Origin: DYJE01 sp964637565
GTDB taxonomy: Bacteria > Desulfobacterota > Desulfobacteria > Desulfobacterales > Desulfolunaceae
NCBI GenBank assembly: GCA_964637565.1
Contig: CAZWTY010000120.1
Location: forward strand, 1-8,716
Direction of reading: 5' to 3'
Length of the DNA: 8,716 bases
The translations under genes and the position numbers were made by a program. Positions 1 through 7,124 of the stretch are shown piece by piece. The notes below the pieces were generated by a model. It saw only the letters and a list, made by a program, of their open reading frames with translations, did not search any database and was not told the origin of the DNA. How positions within the stretch are numbered: the first letter of the stretch is position 1; every line of letters begins with the position of its first letter.

Positions 1-42
1 AGGGCCGCCGGAGGCAAAAAACAAATAGTCAAAATTCAAACA

Positions 43-1047
43 TCACAACGCCGTTCCGATGTCCTCCCGGACCCGCAGGTCCGTTTCCACGAGGGTCCGG
101 CCAAATCCCCTGGAAAAGCGGCTTTTGACATCGCATCTTGCAACGTTGGCCAGAAGGTCCGGGGAAAAGGCGAAACGGTCTTTCTGAAACAGCAGCACCA
201 CGGTGGAGCTTCCCGGCCTGAACAGGCTTTTGGGCTGGCCTTTCAAGAGGACCTCTCCCAGCCGGGGAGTCCTTGGATCATCGTAGGCCGAATCACTGTA
301 CGCCGGTTCGATGTCCCCGATCATCAGGGCCGCGATTTCCACCATGGCCACCAGTCCGGCTCCTGTTCCGCCGGGTACGTCCGAGTCTATAACCGTCACC
401 ACCCGTTTGTTTTTCGAGACCACCGTCGCCAGTTCCACGGCCGCCACCGGGTTGCAGGAGTGGTAGCGCCCCCTTATCCCGTAGAAATCCACCACGTTTC
501 CGGTGACGGGTACGTGGTTGTAGTGATACTTGTCCGGTGTCAGCCGGAACACGGCGAACGGTCCGCCCTGAAATGCGTCGATCCACTGTGGCCGGTCACA
601 GCCCAGAAGCTCGGTGAGATCGAAGAACTTCTGCTTGATGAACAATCGGGTATCCGGCTCCAGGGTGTCGGGAATCATCCGGGCATCGCAGGGAGACACC
701 ACCGCATTCCGGGATTCGATCATGGGGCGCGTCCGCCAATAGGCGATTTTCCGCTCGAACAGATCCCGCAACGACCGGATGGCCGAAGGCTCCAGGATCT
801 CCGACAGATCGATGCCGAGGTCCGCGATGGCCCGCCGGATGGCGACCGCATTCATGGTCAGGGGATGGTCGTACTGGGCCCAGGCCACGATGTCCGTGGC
901 CACCTTGGAGGTCAGGGCCCTCAAAAGCCAGCCTGATTTTTCCCTGACATTGGAATAGATCAGGTGAACCAGGCGGTCTGCCTTGAGACGTTCGTCACGA
1001 ACCCTGCCGCTGGTTCGTTCGATATACTGATGCGGATCGGTCATCAT
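43..1047 (-). CDS. Phosphatidylserine decarboxylase family protein (diverged, pyruvoyl-dependent)
   Basis: This 334-residue protein has the layout of the Clostridium/Chlamydia-type phosphatidylserine decarboxylases, enzymes that turn phosphatidylserine into phosphatidylethanolamine at the membrane using a self-made pyruvoyl group. Family landmarks appear in order: an N-terminal block from YIERTSG (8-14), an SPxD block with D121 (SPCDAR, where ADGR is usual), a YHxxH block with H175 and H178 followed by VPV, an NKRVVTVID block near 213-221, and the processing region LFRPGSSTVVLLF at 275-287. D121, H178 and S281 would be the Asp-His-Ser set that drives self-cleavage. The odd point is GSST (279-282): the glycine normally before the cleaved serine is a serine. 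An insertion of about 20 residues (roughly 250-269) precedes the processing site. Two ATG codons stand in tandem (1047 and 1044). A strong ribosome binding site (1057-1063) lies in the end of the upstream gene, so the two are probably translationally coupled. The family is secure. The substrate is not, because relatives also decarboxylate free amino acids. Confidence 0.85.
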   Translation of the reverse strand: MMTDPHQYIERTSGRVRDERLKADRLVHLIYSNVREKSGWLLRALTSKVATDIVAWAQYDHPLTMNAVAIRRAIADLGIDLSEILEPSAIRSLRDLFERKIAYWRTRPMIESRNAVVSPCDARMIPDTLEPDTRLFIKQKFFDLTELLGCDRPQWIDAFQGGPFAVFRLTPDKYHYNHVPVTGNVVDFYGIRGRYHSCNPVAAVELATVVSKNKRVVTVIDSDVPGGTGAGLVAMVEIAALMIGDIEPAYSDSAYDDPRTPRLGEVLLKGQPKSLFRPGSSTVVLLFQKDRFAFSPDLLANVARCDVKSRFSRGFGRTLVETDLRVREDIGTAL

Positions 1048-1051
1048 GGCG

Positions 1052-3505
1052 TCAGACCCCTCCGGCCACGCTCAACCGGGTTTTCCGGGCTTTTTCCGGC
1101 GTGTTTTTCCGGATGTCGAGATGGATGGAAAAGATCAGGAGACTCGCCAGGGTCACGGTATCCCGGCCTGTGGGGCTGCCCGAGCGGAACGCTTCGATCA
1201 TCCTGTCCATGAACGCGTCCGGCGCTTCATCCCCAAGAAGGGAGGGAAGAATTTCCTGCCAGGCGGTTTCACGGAAATGGACCCAGAGTTTTACGCGGGC
1301 CAGGTCCTCTTTCAGGTGAACCAGGGCTTCGTGGATCTGTTTCCGGCAAAGGCCTTCCCGGTAGTAGGCTTCGGCGGCGGTGTTGAACTCCAGGGCCGGA
1401 ACAGAGAGGGGGTTTTTCTCCGGCTGCTTTTTCCCCTGGGACAGATGGTCCAGCACGCCCCGGGTCAGCCTGGCCGCCACCGAACGGGTGTCAGGATGGT
1501 CCACCCTCTGCTCCAGGTCCGCCACGGTTCTTTCAAGCCCCAGCTCCCGGATCAGCAGATCCCCGTCCTGTTTCAGCAGACGGACAAGGCCCCTGGCGTA
1601 GTCCTTCTGGGTCACCCGGATATAACCGGGGTACCTGCGGCTTTTCCGGGTGTTGTCCGCGAGGGCCAGAATCCGACCGAGAAAAAGGTTGGGGCTGTCC
1701 TCCCGGACATAGGCCGTGGGAACCCCGATGGCCGCCCCGAAAAAAAACTGACGCCGCTCGCTTTCGATGAAACTGTCGTCGGGGATGTCCTGGTGGGTCA
1801 CCTGCCCGCTGAGAATCAACTGGAACGACAGGGCCGTGACCAGGAGCTGGAGGTTCACCGCCTGGGCCAGGTCGCCGCCGAAATTTTCGAACATGCTGTA
1901 GTACCTGCCCTCGAAACCCGAAAACCCCATATCGGCGTGTTTCCTCAGGCGGCAAAGCATGTACAGGGGCATCCTCCGGTCAAAGACCCCCATATCGGCC
2001 AGGTCCTGTTTCAGCCGGTCCTCGTTACCCAGACGTCCGTCAAGGGCCGGGCTTTCACCGGTGCTCATCAGGCAGGCGAAGTAGTCGATCAGGCGGAAAT
2101 CCGGCACCAGGTCCCCCCGGAGTCCGAACACCCGGCTGATCACTTTGTCCACCAGGGGCGGGCCAAAAGGGGTGAGGGTTTTGCCCATGATTTTCAACCG
2201 GGCTTTCTTTTTCCAGCGCCGCCAGATCATCCGCAGGTGGGTGTAGTCCAGCTCGTGGGGCAGAAAGGCCAGGATCCGTTCGGGATGAAAATCGGCGAAA
2301 TCCATCCGGTAGGGCGCCGCGCTGTAGGCGTTCGCGAAAAGGGGCAGGAAATGCTCGCTGATCTTGATCACCAGGTCGCCCAGGTACTTTTCGTCTTCGG
2401 CCGTGAAACCCGAGGCCTTGTCCGCCAGAAGGGCCGAAAGCCGCCGGCTTCCCAGGCTCACATGGGTTCCGTTGTTGGCCAGGCTGATGTTGGAGGTGTT
2501 GGGCATCACCACCAGGTTCCGGGTGATGATCCCCGCCTCTTTCAGTTTGGCCACGGCGTTCAGCTGGCTGCGGGACAGAACCCGGTGGCAGAGGCCCATG
2601 TAGGCCTTCTTGTCCTCGCCCCGGTCCCAGCCGGAAAGGCAGGGGCTCATGAACAGCTCCCGGTAGAAGCCGTCGGCGATCAGGTCGTTCAGCTGTTTCT
2701 GCCGGATGGGCGGGTGGGCTGAAAAACAGGTCTGAACTTTCTGGCCCGTGGCCGTAAGGCCGAAGGTTTCACCGGCGTACACGGTGAGAAGCTGGGTCAA
2801 AAGAAAGCGTTTCATGGTTTCAGAGGCCACGGCCTCGCCGAGAGTCCTGTCCCTGCCGTGCCGGACCGTGTGAAAGGAAAACAGTTCCGGCGAGGTGTTG
2901 TCGTTGAGGAAATGGTCCATCAGGGCCTCGCCCGTGACCCGGATCACGCTGTGGGTGTTCCTGTCCCGGCTGACAAGGTCGGCCAGGGCCAGTTTGAGCA
3001 GGTAGCTGACAGGCACCCGGACCAGGGTTTCGCCCGCGTCCTCGATAAAAAACTGGCCGGCGTCGCTCCGTCGTCCTGACCCGGGATCGGATTTATCCGC
3101 CAGGAGATCCCGGTGAAGGACGTGGGCCGCGTAGGGTGTGAGAAGGGATTTTTTGAACCGGACCCAGCTGTTCTCCCAGATCCCCCCGGTGTTTTTCTCC
3201 ATGAAATTCCGCAGGGCCTCGGGCATGGCCCGGTCCCCGTCCCCGGACCTGGCCCGTTTCCGGATGTTTCGGTAATAGTTGGATTCCCGGATAAAACAGG
3301 GAAGGTCCACGGTTTTACTGTCACCCGCAACCAGGGCCTGAAGCTCGTTCTCCACACCCGCCGTGCTGTCGGCGGCGGAAAAAGGAAGGGACCTGACAAA
3401 GGCCTCAGGGGACCGGAAGTCCACGCCGAGAACCCGGCACAGCCGGTCCAGATCGTGGGGAGGCCTTAGGTTGTTGCTTTCGTCCTGACTCGTCGCTGCG
3501 CTCAT
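1052..3505 (-). CDS. Large uncharacterised protein, first gene of operon with the PSD-like decarboxylase
   Basis: I do not recognise this protein of about 817 residues. It is a long, uninterrupted frame with the same codon character as its neighbours, no signal peptide and no convincing membrane helix, so it is probably cytoplasmic. Numbering from an upstream GTG at 3511, notable segments are a Cys/His-containing stretch at 261-310 (TCFSAHPPIRQ, then MSPCLSGWDRG), a polar motif MPNTSNISLANNGTH (336-350) that looks like a conserved loop, a very basic patch RRWKKKARLK (431-440), and an aromatic/glycine segment GFSGFEGRYYSMFENFGGD (529-547). The C-terminal 120 residues look helical. I prefer ATG 3505 over GTG 3511 because GAAAGG sits 5 bases before the ATG but would abut the GTG. 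It ends 4 bases before the decarboxylase start and carries that gene's ribosome binding site, so the two very likely act together. It may be a partner enzyme, a substrate-modifying enzyme or a scaffold; the sequence does not decide. Confidence 0.85.
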   Translation of the reverse strand: MSAATSQDESNNLRPPHDLDRLCRVLGVDFRSPEAFVRSLPFSAADSTAGVENELQALVAGDSKTVDLPCFIRESNYYRNIRKRARSGDGDRAMPEALRNFMEKNTGGIWENSWVRFKKSLLTPYAAHVLHRDLLADKSDPGSGRRSDAGQFFIEDAGETLVRVPVSYLLKLALADLVSRDRNTHSVIRVTGEALMDHFLNDNTSPELFSFHTVRHGRDRTLGEAVASETMKRFLLTQLLTVYAGETFGLTATGQKVQTCFSAHPPIRQKQLNDLIADGFYRELFMSPCLSGWDRGEDKKAYMGLCHRVLSRSQLNAVAKLKEAGIITRNLVVMPNTSNISLANNGTHVSLGSRRLSALLADKASGFTAEDEKYLGDLVIKISEHFLPLFANAYSAAPYRMDFADFHPERILAFLPHELDYTHLRMIWRRWKKKARLKIMGKTLTPFGPPLVDKVISRVFGLRGDLVPDFRLIDYFACLMSTGESPALDGRLGNEDRLKQDLADMGVFDRRMPLYMLCRLRKHADMGFSGFEGRYYSMFENFGGDLAQAVNLQLLVTALSFQLILSGQVTHQDIPDDSFIESERRQFFFGAAIGVPTAYVREDSPNLFLGRILALADNTRKSRRYPGYIRVTQKDYARGLVRLLKQDGDLLIRELGLERTVADLEQRVDHPDTRSVAARLTRGVLDHLSQGKKQPEKNPLSVPALEFNTAAEAYYREGLCRKQIHEALVHLKEDLARVKLWVHFRETAWQEILPSLLGDEAPDAFMDRMIEAFRSGSPTGRDTVTLASLLIFSIHLDIRKNTPEKARKTRLSVAGGV
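1057..1063 (-). promoter_or_regulatory. Ribosome binding site of the PSD-like gene inside the upstream gene's 3' end
   Basis: On the minus strand GGAGGGG ends 9 bases before the first ATG of the decarboxylase gene. It overlaps the last Gly-Gly codons of the upstream reading frame, whose TGA stop is at 1054-1052. This supports ATG 1047 as the start and suggests translational coupling of the two genes. Confidence 0.7.
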
Positions 3506-3680
3506 TGGCACCTTTCATGTCTCATGGTTGTTCAAAGCCCGTCATCCGGACAGACGACCCCATGCTGCCCTTGGGACGTTTGGAAAGGATGAGGATCGGG
3601 TTGGTTCTTTGTTGGTGTAGCCGAATGACTTCGGAAGCATCGGCATCAACGCCCGGACAGGCGGGCTAACGGTAAAAACC

Positions 3681-3709
3681 ATTTGAAATGTCAGGGAACT
3701 TGATGTAAA
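3681..3709 (-). promoter_or_regulatory. Candidate sigma-70-type promoter for the minus-strand operon
   Basis: Read on the minus strand, TTTACA (3709-3704) and TCAAAT (3686-3681) are 17 bases apart. They face the large unknown gene and would leave a leader of about 170 bases. The hexamers match five and four consensus positions. They overlap the plus-strand candidate almost base for base, so at most one may be real. Confidence 0.2.
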
Positions 3710-3711
3710 AA
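3683..3711 (+). promoter_or_regulatory. Candidate sigma-70-type promoter for the TM2 gene
   Basis: TTGAAA (3683-3688) and TAAAAA (3706-3711) are separated by 17 bases. They would start transcription about 100 bases before the ATG at 3821. The -10 box matches only four of six consensus positions, so this is a weak call made by eye. Confidence 0.25.
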
Positions 3712-3820
3712 AATCATCGTCAGTTGAACAGAAGCACTGACAGAGCCCCGTCGAAGCCGAGCCCGATTCCCATGAGCCGGATAGCCGAAACGATTCCAAA
3801 TTCTAGACAAGGAGAGACGC

Positions 3821-4264
3821 ATGAAAGGGAAGGTCCTGGAGTTCAATGGAGATAGCCGAACCGGTCTGATTTCCGGAGACGATGGCAAACGTTACACCTT
3901 CGACGCCGTGGAATGGAGGGGCACCGCCCTGCCCAGATCGGGAAACAAGGTGGATTTTTCCATCAACGGCGAAAAAGCCGAAGCGATCTTCGTGGAGTCC
4001 TCGTCTTCCGCCGGCGTGTCGAAAAAAATCGCCGCCGCCCTGTTCGCCTTTTTTCTCGGGGCTTTCGGAGCCCACAAGTTTTATCTGGGTTACACCAAGC
4101 AGGGCGTGATCATGCTGGTTGTTTTTCTGCTCGGATTTATCCTGCTGGGTCTTCCGTCCATGATCATCGGCGTGATCGCCTTTGTGGAATTCATCATCTA
4201 CCTCACCAAATCCGACGAGGATTTTGAAGAGACTTACGTGGTCGGCCGAAGGCCCTGGTTCTGA
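3821..4264 (+). CDS. TM2 domain membrane protein with N-terminal cold-shock/OB-like domain
   Basis: This is a 147-residue inner-membrane protein of unknown role. Residues 1-58 resemble a cold-shock/OB-fold barrel: MKGKVLEF, then GLISGDDGKRYTF (15-27), then a strand with a GNKVDFSI pattern (41-48). A Ser-rich linker (60-66) follows. The TM2 domain begins at KKIAAALFAFFLGAFGAHKFYLG (68-90), which carries the family's typical G-x-x-G-x-HKFYLG turn. The second hydrophobic hairpin runs through about residue 128 and is followed by an acidic tail (SDEDFEE). The start is fixed by AAGGAGA at 3809-3815, 6 bases upstream. TM2 proteins are small two-helix membrane proteins of mostly unknown function. The fused barrel could bind nucleic acid or another ligand at the membrane, but this is inference. 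The gene reads in the same direction as the solute-binding gene, with a hairpin between them, so co-transcription is possible but not shown. Confidence 0.88.
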   Translation: MKGKVLEFNGDSRTGLISGDDGKRYTFDAVEWRGTALPRSGNKVDFSINGEKAEAIFVESSSSAGVSKKIAAALFAFFLGAFGAHKFYLGYTKQGVIMLVVFLLGFILLGLPSMIIGVIAFVEFIIYLTKSDEDFEETYVVGRRPWF

Positions 4265-4272
4265 TCCGTCAG

Positions 4273-4300
4273 GCCCGGCTGCGGGATTCTGCTGCCGGGC
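4273..4300 (+). terminator. GC-rich hairpin between the TM2 and solute-binding genes
   Basis: Arms GCCCGGC (4273-4279) and GCCGGGC (4294-4300) pair perfectly. Two further G-C pairs follow past a T-T mismatch, closing a loop of about 8 bases. It starts 8 bases after the TM2 stop codon. There is no T-run after it, so it may be a weak terminator, an RNA-stabilising element or an attenuator rather than a classic intrinsic terminator. Confidence 0.45.
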
Positions 4301-4329
4301 ATCCTGGTTCCTCCACCAAAGGAAACCCC

Positions 4330-5097
4330 TTGAAACTGATTCTGCTGAAAGCGCTTCTGGTCAGTCTTGTTTTTTCAGGCATCGTCTCAGCACAAGAGGC
4401 GTCCTTAACGGCCTGCACCTTTCCCATGGCTCCCTACACGTTTCGCGACAGCCACGGGAAAATCACGGGGCTGGAAGTGGATCTGGTGAAGACCCTGGCC
4501 AAAGAGGCGGGTTTTCAGGCGGAATTCATCGACTACCCGTGGAACCGGGCTTTGGAAATGCTGAAATCAGGGGATCTGGACGTGCTGATGACCATGACAA
4601 GGACGCCTGAACGGGAAGCGTTCACCCATTTTCTGGGAATATCCACCCACCAGCAGTTTGTGCTTTTTGTCAGAAAAGAAAATGCAAAAATCAGAATCGA
4701 AACCCTGGATGATCTGACGAAAACCGATTATCTGTTCGGAATCCGCCAGCATTTTCATTATTCCGATGAGTTTAACAGCCGCCTGGCCACTGATGAAACG
4801 TTCAAACGGCGTTTCATCGCCGTCGCCCAGGCAGACCAGAACCTGAAACGGGTGAAATGCGGCCGCCTCACAGGTTGCATCGGAGACAGGATCTTGACGG
4901 GCTATCAGGTCAGGAACAACAAAGCTTACAACGATATCTGCACTGTAAATCTTCCATTTTTCAAGGTGCATCCGGTGTATTTCGGTGCCAGCCGGAAAAT
5001 CAGCCCGGAAAAACTGGAAAAGCTCCAGAAAGCCTATCACACGCTTGAAAAACGGGGGACGATCAAGGGAATCACCCGGCGCTGGATAAAACCTTGA
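4330..5097 (+). CDS. Secreted family 3 extracellular solute-binding protein (orphan)
   Basis: This 255-residue protein has a signal peptide (1-21, MKLILLKALLVSLVFSGIVSA) and then the fold of periplasmic binding proteins for polar amino acids and similar small ligands (SBP_bac_3). Recognisable blocks are FPMAPYTF (31-38), GLEVDLVKTLAKEAGF (47-62), the PWNRALEMLKSGDLDVL block (70-86) and TRTPEREAF (90-98), whose arginine corresponds to the usual ligand carboxylate contact. The C-terminus ends with the typical TIKGITRRW helix. The start is TTG at 4330: AAAGGA lies 6 bases upstream, and the first in-frame ATG (residue 33) would delete the signal peptide. Four cysteines remain after cleavage (C29, C177, C183, C204), which could form disulfides. 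No permease or ATPase gene is adjacent, so it may serve a distant transporter or act as a sensory ligand carrier. The ligand cannot be named. Confidence 0.9.
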   Translation: MKLILLKALLVSLVFSGIVSAQEASLTACTFPMAPYTFRDSHGKITGLEVDLVKTLAKEAGFQAEFIDYPWNRALEMLKSGDLDVLMTMTRTPEREAFTHFLGISTHQQFVLFVRKENAKIRIETLDDLTKTDYLFGIRQHFHYSDEFNSRLATDETFKRRFIAVAQADQNLKRVKCGRLTGCIGDRILTGYQVRNNKAYNDICTVNLPFFKVHPVYFGASRKISPEKLEKLQKAYHTLEKRGTIKGITRRWIKP

Positions 5098-5123
5098 CCT
5101 GTGGCGGTTTGACGTTGTGCCTA

Positions 5124-5152
5124 CCATGCTCCGGGTCCATAGTCAGGCATGG
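5124..5152. terminator. Possible bidirectional hairpin between convergent genes
   Basis: CCATGC (5124-5129) and GCATGG (5147-5152) are inverted across the 45-bp convergent gap and overlap the stop of the HD-GYP gene. The loop is 17 bases and no T-run is present on either strand. The location fits a terminator, but the structure is weak. Confidence 0.22.
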
Positions 5153-6879
5153 ATTCGGGGAGCATTGTCCGCGATAAGATCGAGGCCGCCGTTCATCATG
5201 ATTTTCAGGCAGGCGTCCACGCTCGGGGCATGATACCGGGTGCCCCGGCCATTTTTGATTTCTTCCAGGGACGCTTCAAGACCCATCGACGGTCTGTAGG
5301 GCCGATGGGAGGACATGGCCTCGACCACATCGGCCACCGTGAGGATTTTCGCTTCCAGGAGGATGTGTTCATCGGTCAGTTGCCGGGGGTACCCTGTCCC
5401 ATCCAGATGTTCGTGGTGCTGGTGGACGATTTCCGCCACAGGCCAGGGGAAATGGATGTTCTTCAAGATGTCGTAGCCGATGGCGGCATGGCATTTGATG
5501 ATCTCGTGCTCCTGGGAGCTCAGCATGGTGGGCTTGGACAGAAATTCCGACGGCAGGGCGATTTTGCCGATGTCGTGGAGAAGCGCCGCAAAGTGGAGCC
5601 CCTCGATCCGGTCTTCCGGAAGCTTCAGTTCCCGGGCGATGGCGCAGGCCAACCGGTCCACCCGGGCCTGATGGCCTGCCGTGTAAGGGTCCCGTTTTTC
5701 CTCTGCCGAAGCCAGGGACATCACGGTTTCCTCCAGGTTTTCATGCAGGTTGTCACGGCTTTCCTCGAGGGCTTCCATGGCCTTTTTCCTGTCCGTAATG
5801 TCCCGGGTCACCCCCCTGTAGCCCAGCAATTCTCCGTTACCCTGAAAAACCGGCACGGCGTTGTTTTCCAGGACGACCGTCTGGCCGTTTTTACCCAGAC
5901 ACGTCACCTCGAACCCCTTGAAGGGCTTTCCGGCGTCAAGCAGCTGTTGGAAGGATTCCCGGCACGGGTCCGCCATATCCGGACGGACGAAATCAACCAT
6001 GGTCTTATGGAGCGTTTCCCCGGCGGAAAAACCGATGAGGTTTTCCACCCGGGGACTGGAGTAGGTATACCGACCGTTGCGGTCGCTTTCCCATATCCAG
6101 TCGCTGGTGTTTTCCAGGAGGCTGCGAAACCGGTCGTTGCTTTCCTTTAACGATTCCATCAGATTATTGCGTTCCACAAAGGTCTTGATCAGGGTCTTGT
6201 CCGCCTTCATGGTCTGGACAATGGAATAGGCGGAGAGCATCAGGACGCCTGTGAGAATACCGATGGAAAGAACCATGATCCTGTGGCGGATGGTCGCCAT
6301 CTCACGGTGGATGTCATCGAGGTACAAGCCCGTTCCCACAATCCAGCCCCAGGGTTTGAACACCTTGAGGTACGACTGTTTGGCCGACATTTTTTTGGAA
6401 ACATCCTTCCACTGCCAGGTGTAGTCGATGAATCCGGCGTCTTTGGTCCGGCCGAGCTCCCTGATCCTTGCGTAGGTATACCGGATGTACTCGTCCTTGA
6501 TGTCCTTCACATCCCTGTTCACAAGATCGGGGCGATACGGATGCATGATCACCCGTGGTTCCATGTCGGTGATCCAGAAATAGTCCTTCTGCTCCTTGCC
6601 GTACCTGAGTTTGCCGATCCGGAGAACGGCCCTGCGCTGGGCCTCGGCCCGGGTCAGCTCCCCGGACAGTTCCCGTTCGCGATAGTTCCCCAAAAGACTC
6701 CAGACCGTTTCAGTCAGCTCCTGGATCATCTCTTTCTTTTGGCTGATGAAGCTTTGCTCGATCTGGGGAAGAAACACATAGAAAATGGCGATGAGAAAAA
6801 GCGCAATCGTCAGAAGCACCGGAAGCGCTATCCGCCGGGAGGTGAGGTGGGTGAACTTTCGTATGGTTTTTTCGGGCAT
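5143..6879 (-). CDS. Membrane receptor with sCache, PAS and HD-GYP domains (predicted cyclic di-GMP phosphodiesterase)
   Basis: This 578-residue inner-membrane sensor has four parts. Helix 1 is at about 16-38. A periplasmic single Cache domain covers about 40-195, with the signature YFWITDMEPRVIMHPYRPDL (100-119) and the YLKVFKPWGWIVGTGLY strand (170-186). Helix 2 is at about 201-222. A PAS domain covers about 248-365, ending GYRGVTRDITDRKK. A short coiled stretch leads to an HD-GYP hydrolase (about 390-565). The metal-binding set is intact: RDPYTAGHQARV (396-407), the HD pair H435-D436 in HDIGK, H464, and HHEHLDGTGYP (488-498) with the defining GYP. The DVVEAMSSHRPYRP block (517-530) is also present. 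HD-GYP domains of this kind hydrolyse cyclic di-GMP, so the protein probably lowers it in response to a small periplasmic ligand such as an organic acid or amino acid, with the PAS adding a second input. ATG 6879 has GAAGG 9 bases upstream. Confidence 0.93.
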   Translation of the reverse strand: MPEKTIRKFTHLTSRRIALPVLLTIALFLIAIFYVFLPQIEQSFISQKKEMIQELTETVWSLLGNYRERELSGELTRAEAQRRAVLRIGKLRYGKEQKDYFWITDMEPRVIMHPYRPDLVNRDVKDIKDEYIRYTYARIRELGRTKDAGFIDYTWQWKDVSKKMSAKQSYLKVFKPWGWIVGTGLYLDDIHREMATIRHRIMVLSIGILTGVLMLSAYSIVQTMKADKTLIKTFVERNNLMESLKESNDRFRSLLENTSDWIWESDRNGRYTYSSPRVENLIGFSAGETLHKTMVDFVRPDMADPCRESFQQLLDAGKPFKGFEVTCLGKNGQTVVLENNAVPVFQGNGELLGYRGVTRDITDRKKAMEALEESRDNLHENLEETVMSLASAEEKRDPYTAGHQARVDRLACAIARELKLPEDRIEGLHFAALLHDIGKIALPSEFLSKPTMLSSQEHEIIKCHAAIGYDILKNIHFPWPVAEIVHQHHEHLDGTGYPRQLTDEHILLEAKILTVADVVEAMSSHRPYRPSMGLEASLEEIKNGRGTRYHAPSVDACLKIMMNGGLDLIADNAPRIHA

Positions 6880-6900
6880 GGCGGCCAGCCTTCGGACAGC

Positions 6901-6910
6901 GGGATATCCC
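6901..6910. promoter_or_regulatory. Perfect 10-bp palindrome upstream of the HD-GYP gene
   Basis: GGGATATCCC lies 21 bases before the HD-GYP start codon, in the likely 5' leader or promoter. A perfect palindrome here could be an operator half or a small RNA element. A 10-bp match alone is weak evidence. Confidence 0.2.
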
Positions 6911-7076
6911 AGTCATGTTAAAGTAACCGTTTAATTTTATGGGAAATATCATTTCAAATTCCATGCCCGATGTCAAGACATGAAACCAGGGGATATCAGG
7001 GTTATCGTCAGAAACATTGGCTTTGATTCATTCGCAGGATACCCGCCATCTCAAGACCTGCCGAAACGACCCCGCC

Positions 7077-7089
7077 GCCCGGAATGACA
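7077..7089 (+). repeat. Direct repeat GCCCGGAATGACA, copy 1
   Basis: The 13 bases GCCCGGAATGACA are repeated exactly at 7230-7242 on the same strand, and the two copies bracket the REP-like hairpin pair. GGAATGAC-type cores are frequent in dispersed proteobacterial intergenic repeats, so these may be relics of such an element. Confidence 0.5.
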
Positions 7090-7124
7090 AAGACGGCCGG
7101 TATTTGCGCAGGCCATCTTCTTCC

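Larger units (their letters stand above)
3512..3820. other. Divergent intergenic region, about 310 bp
   Basis: No convincing gene was found here. The short open frames lack ribosome binding sites and overlap one another. The region should hold the promoters for the minus-strand operon and for the plus-strand TM2 gene. Two small hairpins are visible: CCGAA/TTCGG around 3619-3632 and GCCCG/CGGGC around 3651-3666. Neither has a T-run. Overlapping promoter-like hexamers lie at 3681-3711. Confidence 0.5.

Noticed and set aside
1046..2722. Long plus-strand open frame (558 codons) opposite the large unknown gene
   Set aside because: It is antisense to a longer frame that has a plausible ribosome binding site and operon context. 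Its translation is rich in Pro, Gly, Gln and Val with no recognisable domain, as expected for a GC-driven shadow.
3542..3799. Minus-strand frame of 85 codons in the divergent intergenic region
   Set aside because: No ribosome binding site, low-complexity Ser/Thr/Pro-rich translation, and it covers the region where promoters are expected.
3780..3860. Direct repeat GATAGCCGAA at 3780-3789 and 3851-3860
   Set aside because: Ten bases, one copy inside coding sequence, no extension or symmetry; chance is a sufficient explanation.
5149..6150. Plus-strand open frame of 333 codons
   Set aside because: It lies opposite the PAS and HD-GYP coding region, whose motifs are unmistakable on the minus strand.
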